Source of the DNA: Corydoras sp. C115
Lineage: Eukaryota; Chordata; Actinopteri; Siluriformes; Callichthyidae
DNA length: 64,000 nt
Reading direction: 5' to 3'
NCBI GenBank assembly: GCA_019802505.1
Contig: JAFMOC010000432.1
Coordinates: 190,001 to 254,000, forward strand
Of the stretch, positions 9,904 through 18,652 are shown piece after piece. The translations under genes were made by a program, and so were the position numbers. Below the pieces are notes generated by a model, which saw only the letters and a list, made by a program, of their open reading frames with translations, ran no database searches and had not been told where the DNA came from. Every line of letters starts with the position of its first letter. Positions within the stretch are counted from its first letter, which is position 1.

Positions 9904-12900
9904 TTTTACACACATGTTTAACAGAATGTGGAGTTTCCTTTAGTTACTGTAAATGCCTCTCTTCTCTTTTCAGACGCTCTACACTCACATCGTGACCGAC
10001 ATTAAGAATATTAATGCCAAGCACAAGAACAATAAGATGAACACGGTAACCGTTGTTTCATTGTTTGATCTTTTTTTTGTATGTGATTGATGTTGATCAA
10101 CTAGTCCAGAATGCAGCTGCCAGGATTATTAAGAGAAGCCCCTCCACCCATCACATCACTCCGGTCTTACAGCAGCTTTACCGGTTACCTTAGGTTTAGT
10201 TTAGGTTACAAAACTCTTCTGCATTCATAACCTTGCTCCTCCATATCGGTCCGATTTGGTTCAAATAGCCACTTCCCCCGGTACTCTTCGGTCATCCTCC
10301 TCCGTTCATCTAACTGTACCTTCTTCTCGTCTTGCCACTATGGGAAACGGAGCTTTCAGTCGCTCTGCTCCCAGACGCTGGAACACACTCCCCTCTACTC
10401 TAAGAAATACAGAATCACTCTCTCGATTTAAATCTGGACTCAAAACTCACCTGTTTAAAATTTTAAATTGCTTTTTCATTATCCATCCATCCAAGTTCAA
10501 GTTCAAGTTATTTATTTCTGTCACGCTTTTTACAACAGTACATCGTCACAAAGCAGCGTTACAAAATGAAAAGCCTTTAAACCCCCAAAGAGCGAGCTGA
10601 AGAGACAGCGGCAAGACAAAACTCCCTGTTATGTTGTTATTTAAGGAAGAAACCTTGTGAGGACAAAGACTCAGTGGGCGACTCGTCCTCCTTGAGCGGC
10701 CAGGCAGCAACAACAATGTAGGACAGCCATGTCCAGATATCAAACAAATGGAAAACTAACAACTGGAAAACTATATGTGAGTCCATTAGGGGGCGTCCTG
10801 TATTTGTCAGCAGAGCCATGGATGAAGATCTCCAGGAAGCCGGGGGACACCTCAAAAGAAACGGACAATGAAGGCAGTCCATCCTTTATCTTCCGCTTTA
10901 TCCTATATTAGGGTTGGGGGGGGGGGGTGCTTTTTCATTATAATCAACGTTATTTTAAGTTTTATCATTTTACTGTGTTCTTATTTTAATGTTGTGTACA
11001 TGTCTTACTTGCTGTACGGTGTCCTTGGGTATTAGAAAGGCGCCTTGAAATAAAATCTATTATTATTATTATTACATATGTTTAGACGTTGCAGAACTTC
11101 ATGTACACCATGCTGAGAGACTCCAACCCCATCGCTGCGAAGATGTCCCTGGACGTGATGATTGAGCTGTACAAACGAAACGTCTGGTGAGAATTAAACT
11201 ACGTTTTATTTGTGTTTCGGAGGAAACTGTTGGTTATGAAATCGCTTTCTTACCTTTATTCTAGGAATGACGGCAAAACCGTAAACGTCATCACGACGGC
11301 CTGCTTCTCCAAAGTTACGAAGGTGAGTTGACCTGGTGCTTGATGTTGGTGCAAACGTTCTTTGTGTTGTCACAATCTGTGTGTCAGTTTCCTGCCATGT
11401 GCTTTCCCAGATCCTCGTGGCGGGGCTGAAGTTTTTTTTGGGGACAGATGAAGATGAAGAAAAGGGCAGTGATTCAGAGTCAGAGGTGCAGAGAATGAGA
11501 GCATCACACTGCTTTTTTTTATTATTGATTGAAGTTCCAATGTAACCAACAACTCAGTACCATTATATGTGTTTATACGTATGTGTATGTTAGATGTAAT
11601 TCAGTGCGAATCATTGTGAAAACAACCACCTAAACGTTTAAAAGCAGCGTGTGCATCATCAGAATTCTCGATGTCCTCTTTAGGACGATGGCCCCACGGC
11701 TCGGGATCTGATGGTCCGCTATGCCACTGGAAGAAAGACGACCAAAAACAAGAAGAAAATGGAGAAGGCAATGAAAGTGCTGAAGGTATTTACACTCTGC
11801 TCTGGAGATCAGAACGCAGTGTGAATAATTCATGATGGAAATTATGAATTTTAATCAACCGCGTAATGATTTCACAGAAACACAAAAAGAAGAAAAAGGT
11901 GGAGGTGTTTAATTTCTCCGCCATACATCTGATCCATGATCCACAAGGTAAGACCTTTTCTGCTTTTAAGGTTTCAAGGTTTTAAGGTTTTTTCTTTATA
12001 CATTTTTCCTTTATATCTTTATTAGCAGTATGGTATGAAATATAAAATCAGTGCAGGTCTGTGTGAACATGTGTGATGTGTTTTAGATTTTTCTGAGAAG
12101 CTCCTGAAGCAGTTGGAAAGTTCAAAAGAGCGCTTTGAGGTGAAGATCATGCTGATGGAACTCATTTCCAGACTCGTAGGAATCCATGAGGTAAATACAT
12201 ACAAGATTTACAAAACCCAAAGTGAGAGTACATTTATTTTTAAAGAATATGAGTGATTATTTATAAAAAATACAAAGATTAAAGGTAAAAACTTCACCAC
12301 TATAAAGCATAATGTCAATGTTATCTAATTTTTTTTTGTCCAGCTGTTTCTGTTTAACTTCTATCCGTTAGTCCAGCGTTTTCTTCAGCCTCACCAAAGA
12401 GGTAGGAACAAATACCTCCTCCTCCCTAAAATGCTAAACTATTCCCTCTCCGTCTAAAGAAACGCGTCTGTAGTTTGATTAGATGGTAAAGATGAATTTG
12501 TTGCATATTGATGTTTGTGATCGGTCTCAATAAATCTTAGTCCTCAATAGCAGAGGTCCGTATGTTTGGACGTGACACACTGCGGTCTTATAAATAAAAT
12601 GATTTTATTTTATTTTTTTATAGAGGTGACAAAGATCCTGCTGTGTGCAGCTCAGGCATCTCATCATCTTGTTCCTCCAGAGGTAAAAAAAAAATTAAAT
12701 CAAAACGACGTGTTCTATTATATTTATAGTCTTTATATTTATATATTTATTCATAGTTATTTATATGTTGGTTTTTTTTGTCCTCCTCTCACAGATCATC
12801 GAGTCCGTGATCATGACCATCGCCAATAATTTCATAACGGATCGCAATTCAGGAGAAGTGATGACCGTGGGGTGAGTGACTCGAATACTAAATTAATACG

Positions 12901-15008
12901 GAACAGCAGTAATATAAAGGAGGATCAAATTAATTCATGAATAAAATTCAAACCAGGAATAAAGATGGAGCTGAGGGTTTAAGCTTCTGTTTGGCCTGTA
13001 CTTAAGCAGAATAGATTTTTCTACTTTAGATCGTAAGCAGTAAAATAATATAAATAATTTTCCTTTTTTAGTATTAATGCTGTTAAGGAAATCGTGGCTC
13101 GTTGTCCGCTCTCCATGTCGGAAGATCTGCTGCAGGATCTCACGCAGTACAAGTCTCACAAAGACAAGAGTAAGTTCTTCATTTCCATTTTTTTTACATT
13201 CTTAAATTAAGTGATCTGGTCACATTTTCTAGCTGATACTTCAATTTTTACAATTACAGCAGACAATTCTCTAATTATTTGCCGTTTGTAGATGTGGTGA
13301 TGTCTGCCAGGGGACTCATTCAACTCTTTCGAGACCTCAATCCTAAAATGCTGCATAGAAAAGATCGGGTAAGACCTCAACACTCCTTCACCCCCATCCC
13401 ATAATGCAGTATGAGTCTGAATGTGAATGTCGATTTATTAGGGCCGACCCACGGAGTCCTCCACTGAAGCCAGAATCCATAATTATGGCGAGCTGGAGGC
13501 TAAAGACTACATACCAGGAGCTGAAATCCTCGATGTGGAGGACGAGGGATCCAAAGTGGGACAGGATGACGGTAAAAAAAAAAAAACATATATATATATA
13601 TCAAACTTAATAAAAGGCACCGTTATGAAGATTTGCACCTGCAACGTTTACGAAACCCTTTATGCATGACATCAACAGCCTTATTCTGTTTTACTGGCAT
13701 ATTCACTCATTAAGGATGTCTCGTATCTCTCTCTGTTTGTGTGCAGATGGCTGGGAGAGTGTGAGCATAAGTGATGAGGAGGAGGATGATGATGGTGAAT
13801 GGGTGAACGTGCACCATTCTTCTGATGAAGAGCAGCAGGAAGTGGTAGGGGGTTCGGGTTTAGCCGTGATCCCTTTTGTTTTAACAACAGTCAATTTCTA
13901 TTAATAACGATAATAAAATAATCACCAACGTATGTTTCTATATTATTAGAATCATAAAGCCAATGAGAATTATGACGTTTATTTTCCAACAGCCCCAAAA
14001 ATTCTCACATTTTTTTTCTGTCTCGTGTTTGCGTTTTAGGCTGAAAAGCTGCAGTCCATGCCTGAGGACGAGAGGAAAGCCAAAGCCGCGGCGGTCAGCA
14101 CCAGTCGTCTCCTCACGCAGGATGACTTTAAAAAGATCCGGCTGGCGCAGATGGCCAAAGACGTGAAGAAGGCCCCTGGTAAAGGACAGAAAAGGAAGAA
14201 CCCTGAAGATGAGGAAACTGAGAGGTACCATGGGCTGAACGTTTATAAAACCAATGGCATATAACTGGAGGTTAATCCATGTATAACTAAAGCATATTTA
14301 ACCTTCTATAGTCTTGAACACATTTTTTGACTGCTTATAAAGTGTGAGGTACAGATTTTTGGTTTAATGTAATGTTTTGATTTCAGAGGGGAGCTGCTCA
14401 CGCTGAGAGACATCGAAAAGTTACACAAGAAACCCAAATCTGACAAAGAGACCAGACTGGCGACAGCGATGGTAAGAACGGTCATAAAAATGAATATTCT
14501 GGTGGTTCCATTCCGTTTTATGAATGTCTCAATTATAAAAACCTCTGCATGACCTCCATATTGGGTAGATGAACATTGTAATTTGAGACATTACCTTTGG
14601 GAAAGTTAGTCCTTGTTTTTGGATGTTATTTTTACGTATTTTTGCATGACTACCTGTGTTTAAGGCCGGTCGTACCGACAGGAAAGACTTTATTAAAAGG
14701 AAAAACAAGCTGAATCCATATGCAAGCACCAGCAACAAGGAGAAGAGGAAAAAGAAGAATTTCATGATGATGAAGCAGAGTCAAGGTGTGCGCACCAAGG
14801 GCAAACGCTCATTCCGAGAAAAACAGGTACCAGATTCTCTATTCTAGATTGCATTTTATTTTTTAGCATTTTCAGTTAATAGTAATTTTATCGCTCGCTT
14901 TATGTCCTTTTTTTAATTCTTTTAACAATGATCTTATTTCTAATTGCTTTTATTTGTTTTCAGATGGCCCTCAGAGATGCATTACTAAAGAAGAGGAAGT
15001 TTAAATAA
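7321..15008 (+). CDS. sdad1: SDA1 domain-containing protein 1 (60S ribosome biogenesis)
   Basis: A nucleolar factor for 60S pre-ribosome maturation and export, orthologous to yeast Sda1. Exons: 7321..7410, 8667..8771, 9040..9138, 9761..9871, 9974..10045, 11086..11186, 11265..11322, 11411..11485, 11684..11785, 11878..11947, 12087..12190, 12344..12401, 12624..12682, 12795..12871, 13072..13169, 13292..13368, 13442..13571, 13747..13844, 14040..14224, 14387..14471, 14665..14826, 14964..15008. These give 686 residues against 687 in human. The start MSGRNNNKLP matches the family; an in-frame ATG at 7312 would add three residues. The helical N-terminal half is followed by lysine-rich stretches (KKHKKKKK), acidic stretches (SDEEEDDDGEW), the conserved segment RKAKAAAVSTSRLLTQDDF, and a basic C-terminus ending LLKKRKFK. 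Oddity: the donor after exon 4 is GC (AAAG|GCACAC) and is continuous with a CA microsatellite. The exon 21 acceptor is the less common AAG. Confidence 0.97.
7467..7772 (-). repeat. SINE copy 4, tail-truncated
   Basis: Reversed copy in sdad1 intron 1, beginning right after a run of about 20 G at the internal C-run position. The ATGA tail and the last head bases are missing. Confidence 0.9.
7803..8122 (-). repeat. SINE copy 5, head-truncated at a (TAA)n tract
   Basis: Reversed copy with an intact ATTC tail. It stops at AGCGCTGA, where an 80-bp (TAA)n tract takes over. Copies 5 and 6 may be halves of a rearranged pair, with the tract between them. Confidence 0.9.
8123..8202. repeat. (TAA)n microsatellite
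   Basis: About 80 bp of TAA/TAATAAC units sit exactly between the broken ends of two oppositely oriented SINE pieces. Confidence 0.95.
8203..8267 (+). repeat. SINE copy 6, tRNA-like head only
   Basis: Only the first 65 bp are present, with A-box TGGCTTAATGG and B-box GGTTCGAATCC, forward in sdad1 intron 1. This is part of a SINE and not a tRNA gene: the anticodon arm does not fold and no acceptor stem closes. Confidence 0.85.
8268..8660. other. Remainder of sdad1 intron 1
   Basis: Contains an A-rich run (8379-8406) and a G-rich stretch (8470-8620) with no recognised gene or element. Confidence 0.5.
9160..9455. repeat. AT-rich tandem duplication with two perfect hairpins
   Basis: About 2.5 copies of a ~115-bp unit in sdad1 intron 3. 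Two units contain a perfect inverted repeat, CTTATTAAAAGTGAA-taaatg-TTCACTTTTAATAAG, at 9238..9273 and 9353..9388 (15-bp arms, 6-nt loop). Confidence 0.9.
9872..9902. repeat. (CA)n microsatellite at the sdad1 exon 4 donor
   Basis: The tract starts at the splice donor position: exon 4 ends CGAAAG and the intron begins GCACACACAC. Confidence 0.9.
10085..10482 (+). mobile_element. LINE reverse-transcriptase 3' fragment (L2/CR1/Rex-type)
   Basis: Translation in changing frames gives the conserved C-terminal region of fish non-LTR ORF2 proteins: HHITPVLQQLYRLP-like, then GAFSRSAPRRWNTLPSTLRN and LSRFKSGLKTHLF (10345-10460). The 5' part is missing and frameshifted. It lies in sdad1 intron 5 and continues after an insertion at 10928. 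Confidence 0.8.
10483..10927. mobile_element. Composite insertion inside the LINE remnant
   Basis: About 445 bp flanked by a perfect 14-bp duplication TGCTTTTTCATTAT (10469-10482 and 10928-10941), so it entered the LINE after the LINE was in place. The left part has a (CCAT)n end and the AAGAGACAGCGGCAAGACAA and GGAAGAAACCTTGTGAGGAC motifs of a dispersed otophysan repeat. The right 40 bp (TTATCTTCCGCTTTATCC and AGGGTTGGGG) match the tail of the abundant SINE. Confidence 0.75.
10928..11076 (+). mobile_element. LINE 3' end
   Basis: TGTCCTTGGGTATTAGAAAG, GGCGCCTTGAAATAAAATCT and (ATT)n form the typical 3' terminus of L2/CR1-like fish LINEs. It completes the element interrupted at 10482 and ends 10 bp before the acceptor of sdad1 exon 6. 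Confidence 0.8.
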
Positions 15009-15090
15009 GGTCGAACTTGCTGCTTGCTTGGACCAGCTTGAAAACTCATTATTTTAGCATCTGTACAGAACTCTCTCATCTTTAACTCCT

Positions 15091-15096
15091 ATTAAA
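15091..15096 (+). terminator. Poly(A) signal of sdad1
   Basis: ATTAAA lies 83 bp after the sdad1 stop, the first standard variant signal downstream. Confidence 0.6.
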
Positions 15097-15479
15097 CACA
15101 TTTTTATGTTTCCTCATATTATTTTGTTTTGTTTGACTCTGTGGTTTTACAATGTTTTAGGAAGTAGAAAATAAGGTTTTAAATGAGCCGTCCCTGATGC
15201 AGATATATGCAATAATTGTATAAGGCACTGATAATGGTTTTCATGAGGGTGATTTAGTCTATCCTTTCATTGGGTGGAAGAGAGATCTTCCTTTATAGTG
15301 CTCTAATCCATTAACCTATATAAAAATTCTAATTATCAAATTATATTTTAAAAATGAAATGTAAAATAAATGTTCCCCCCCCCCTCACTCTGCTTCTTAA
15401 AGTTAAACTGTTGATTTAATATCTTTGGATTTTGTGTAACACCTGATTGCTGCCAAAGTTAAATGGACAAAGTCTGGAG

Positions 15480-15545
15480 GAGAAACTTACATTTACTCCT
15501 CTAGCAGACGCTTTTATCCAAAACGACTTTCAAATGAGAACAACA
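15480..15545. repeat. Fragment of the CAGACGCTTTTATCCAAAG-type SINE
   Basis: ACATTTACTCCTCTAGCAGA followed by CGCTTTTATCC is a short piece of the family seen more fully at 15775..15977. Confidence 0.6.
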
Positions 15546-15654
15546 CAGGTCAGTAGTTATGGAGAAAACCAGCTACACTGTAGAATGATCAAACCTGATC
15601 ATTATCTTACCCTGCACCCCCCCCCCCCTCATATTTTTCTCCTACAAGACAAAA

Positions 15655-15745
15655 CGAGATGAGATACGATAAACCTTTATTTGTCCCACAATGGGGTAAT
15701 GCACATTCTCAGCAGCAGTTACATTAGAGGAAAGGTGGAAAAGGT
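15655..15745. repeat. Dispersed fish repeat fragment
   Basis: GAGATGAGATACGATAAACC then TTTATTTGTCCCACAATGGGG matches the start of a common fish element (AAGATAAGA...CTTTATTnGTCCCACA). About 90 bp remain. Confidence 0.6.
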
Positions 15746-15774
15746 ATTTAGTCATCAGAAAAATTTTTTTGAAA

Positions 15775-15977
15775 AATTTGCATTTGGTCATTTATTGGAC
15801 GCTTTTTATCCAAAGCGACTTACAAAGTGAGCACAGGGTTCATCACAACACCCCTGGAGCAATGAGGGTTAAGGGTCTCGCTCAAGGACCCACATTGGTA
15901 ACTTCAGTGGACCTGGGATTTGAACCCCCAACCTTCAGATTGACAACCCAACACCCTGACCACAGAGCTACCACAGA
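15775..15977 (-). repeat. Second tRNA-derived SINE family (about 200 bp)
   Basis: Read on the minus strand it begins GTGGTAGCTCTGTGG (A-box-like), then GGGGGTTCAAATCCCAGG (B-box GGTTCAAATCC), and ends TTGTAAGTCGCTTTGGATAA. This family is unrelated to the abundant DANA-like SINE. Degenerate pieces also lie near 21690-21745 and 27370-27415. Confidence 0.75.
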
Positions 15978-16250
15978 TTAGAAATCTATATATTCACGAT
16001 AAGTTCTAGTTTTCAGTTATATACAGACATATAACAGGAATGAAATGAAACAAATATTGCACATATGGTATAGTTTGGTATCTGATTAAACGGCAGAGAG
16101 GTATTGCACAACAGGTGTTTGTTTAAAAAAAAAACAGGTAAAAAAAATTGTAACCTAATTCATAGTGATTCTGCACTTGTTTTGGATTGGCCCGTATTGT
16201 ATTGTTTTTTTTTTTTTTTTTTTTTTTTGTGTGTTATAATAATGATTGTA

Positions 16251-16580
16251 GACGGCACGGTGGCTTAGTGGTTTGGCACGTTCGCCTCTCAGCACTAGGG
16301 ATTCCCGGTTCGAATCCCCATCTGGGTGGCGTTTCCATGTTCTCCCCGTGTCCGCGTGGGTTGCCTCCGGGTTCTCCGGTTTCCTCCCACAGTCCAAAAA
16401 GATGGATCAAGTCGATTGAGTTCTCCAAATTGCCCCATATAGAGTGTGTATGAGTGAGTGAGTGTGTGTCCAGCGATGGATTGGCGCCCGAGATGTTCTC
16501 CCCTGGATGGGCATGGGGAACCCCACCGCGACCCTAATAGAGGATAAAGCGGGAGATAATGAATGAATGAATGAATGAAT
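16251..16580 (+). repeat. SINE copy 8, full length
   Basis: Forward copy with head, body and (ATGA)n tail, flanked by the target duplication AATGATTGTA (16241-16250 and 16581-16590). It ends about 70 bp before the NRF1-like site of the upstream tor1 promoter. Confidence 0.97.
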
Positions 16581-16647
16581 AATGATTGTATCTTGGACGC
16601 TAATTGGCTTGACCTACTAGTATTTTGAAAATCCAGGAAGGGTCATT

Positions 16648-16657
16648 GCGCATGCGC
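16648..16657 (+). promoter_or_regulatory. NRF1-type site upstream of tor1 exon 1A
   Basis: GCGCATGCGC is the exact palindromic NRF1 consensus, 125 bp before the exon 1A start codon. Its position supports a separate promoter for this first exon. Confidence 0.6.
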
Positions 16658-16781
16658 CAGTACCTGGTTACTCCGGACTCGGAGTGTTTTCTTTCGTTTG
16701 TAGAGTTTTTTAAACTTTGCTCTGGTCGGATTTCTCTGTTTTGATCGGATTTCTCTCTGTTCTGGTCGGATTTGGGGCGCC

Positions 16782-16965
16782 ATGCGGCTGCTCGGTTGCG
16801 GGTGCTTGTTGTGGGTCTCGGCGGCCGGGGCGATAGAGCCGATCTCGACGGGGCTCGCGGTTGGCTTCGCCGCCGCCATCACCGGCTTCCTGGCGGGTTA
16901 TCCGAATGTTCTGAACTACTTTCAGGAGTGCTGCAAACCCGAATGGATCTCCTACAACAGAACAG
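16782..16965 (+). CDS. tor1: tor1 alternative first coding exon 1A
   Basis: Encodes 61 residues: a signal peptide (MRLLGCGCLLWVSAAGA), then IEPISTGLAVGFAAAITGF, the membrane-associating hydrophobic stretch typical of torsin-1 N-termini, then ECCKPEW and an N-glycosylation sequon NRT. The exon ends in phase 1 (ACA G|GTCTGT), the same phase as exon 1B, and so splices in frame onto exon 2 at 20112. That predicts a 332-residue protein. The donor GTCTGT is weaker than the exon 1B donor GTGAGA. The exon resembles mammalian TOR1A/B N-termini at least as well as 1B does. It is either an alternative promoter exon or the surviving 5' piece of a partial tandem duplication. Confidence 0.75.
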
Positions 16966-17005
16966 GTCTGTCCCGCCGCCGGGGGGCGCCCTTTAAATCT
17001 GTCTC

Positions 17006-17210
17006 ATTTATTCATCTGCCGCTTTATCCTCTACCGGGGTCACACACACACACACTCTATATGGGGCAATTTAGGGCATTCAGTTCACCTTGGATCCATG
17101 TTTTTGGACTGTGGGAGGAAACCGGAGAACCCGGAGGAAACCCGCGCGGACATGGGGAGAACATGCAAACTCCACCCAGATGGGGATTCGAACCTTGACC
17201 CCAGCAATGT
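17006..17210 (-). repeat. SINE copy 9a, internally deleted
   Basis: Reversed copy 40 bp after exon 1A. The segment between the CCGGGGTC and CACACACACA parts is deleted, and the head stops at GATTCGAACC. Confidence 0.9.
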
Positions 17211-17227
17211 GCGGATAACAAGCATTA

Positions 17228-17535
17228 TTCGTCCCCATGCCCATGCCCATGCAGGGGAGAACGTCTCGGGCGCTGGGCAGAAACACCCAGGACAGGGTGC
17301 CAATCCATCACTGGACACACACTCACTCACACAGACACACTCTATATGGGGCAATTTGGAGAACTCAGTTGACTTGATCCATGTTTTTGGACTGTGGGAG
17401 GAAACCGGAGAACCCGGAGGAAACCCACGCGGACACGAGGAGAACATGGAAACTCCACCCAGATGGGGATTCGAACCTTGATCCCCAAGCGCTGAGCGGA
17501 GAACATGCTAAACCACTAATCCACCGTGCCGCCCT
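17228..17535 (-). repeat. SINE copy 9b, tail-truncated
   Basis: Reversed copy starting within CATGCCCATGC and complete to the head end GCCACCGTGCCGCC, in the intron after exon 1A. The ATGA tail is absent. Confidence 0.92.
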
Positions 17536-17575
17536 GAATTATATTTAAACTCAAATAATTCTACATTTAATTCGA

Positions 17576-18312
17576 CAGCATTCTATAAGCCGGTTCGTTG
17601 TCTATGCGGGGGACATTCTATAAGCCGGTTCGTTGTCTATGCGGGGGACATTCTATAAGCCGGTTCGTTGTCTATGCGGGGGACATTCTATAAGCCGGTT
17701 CGTTGTCTATGCGGGGGACATTCTATAAGCCGGTTCGTTGTCTATGCGGGGGACATTCTATAAACCGGTTCGTTGCGGGGACATTCTATAAGCCGGTTCG
17801 TTGCGGGGACATTCTATAAGCCGTTGTCTATGCGGGGACATTCTATAAGCCGTTGTCTATGCGGGGGACATTCTATAAGCCGGTTCGTTGTCTATGCGGG
17901 GGACATTCTATAAACCGGTTCGTTGCGGGGACATTCTATAAGCCGGTTCGTTGCGGGGACATTCTATAAGCCGTTGTCTATGCGGGGACATTCTATAAGC
18001 CGTTGTCTATGCGGGGACATTCTATAAGCCGGTTCGTTGACTATGCGGGGGACATTCTATAAACCGGTTCGTTGCGGGGACAGTCTATAAGCCGTTGTCT
18101 ATGCGGGGACATTCTATAAGCCGTTGTCTATGCGGGGACATTCTATAAGCCGGTTCGTTGCGGGGACATTCTATAAGCCGGTTCGTTGCGGGGACATTCT
18201 ATAAGCCGGTTCGTTGCGGGGACATTCTATAAGCCGGTTCGTTGCGGGGACATTCTATAAGCCGGTTCGTTGCGGGGACATTCTATAAACCGGTTCGTTG
18301 CGGGGACATTGT
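17576..18312. repeat. 35-bp minisatellite between the two tor1 first exons
   Basis: More than 20 tandem units of ACATTCTATAAGCCGGTTCG with TTGTCTATGCGGGGG. Three unit types exist: the full 35-mer, a shorter type lacking TCTATGC, and a type lacking GGTTCG. The first five units are identical full-length units, which suggests recent expansion. The middle mixes all types and the last six are the short type. Confidence 0.97.
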
Positions 18313-18528
18313 CCGCGTCCTAAATCCGACCGGCCTCTCAGATGTAGTGCACTTAGAGTGAACCCCCCCCCAAAAAATGAAAGAAGTCAAAGTGTAATTC
18401 GTATAACATTTTAAATTAAACTTACGGCTTCAGTCGCAACCCGGCAAATACCGCAAAGTACTTTTTTTATTTTATTTAATTTTATTTGATTTACATTTTA
18501 ATGCAATAGGAGCGTGTCTCAGTTTGTG

Positions 18529-18536
18529 TGACGTCA
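18529..18536 (+). promoter_or_regulatory. CRE site upstream of tor1 exon 1B
   Basis: TGACGTCA, a full palindromic CREB/ATF site, lies 117 bp before the exon 1B start codon in a GC-richer stretch. Confidence 0.6.
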
Positions 18537-18652
18537 TGCCTCGGTAGGCGGAAGCGTATGTTGTGAGTTGGAAAGCGGTCGCTCGTGGGCGCGTTTGTTG
18601 TTTTTAACGTTATTTTAACGTTTAAACTTAATAATTAGAGACTCGATGTAAG

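Noticed and set aside
17576..18312. CRISPR array
   Set aside because: Units are contiguous without unique spacers, and the genome is a vertebrate.
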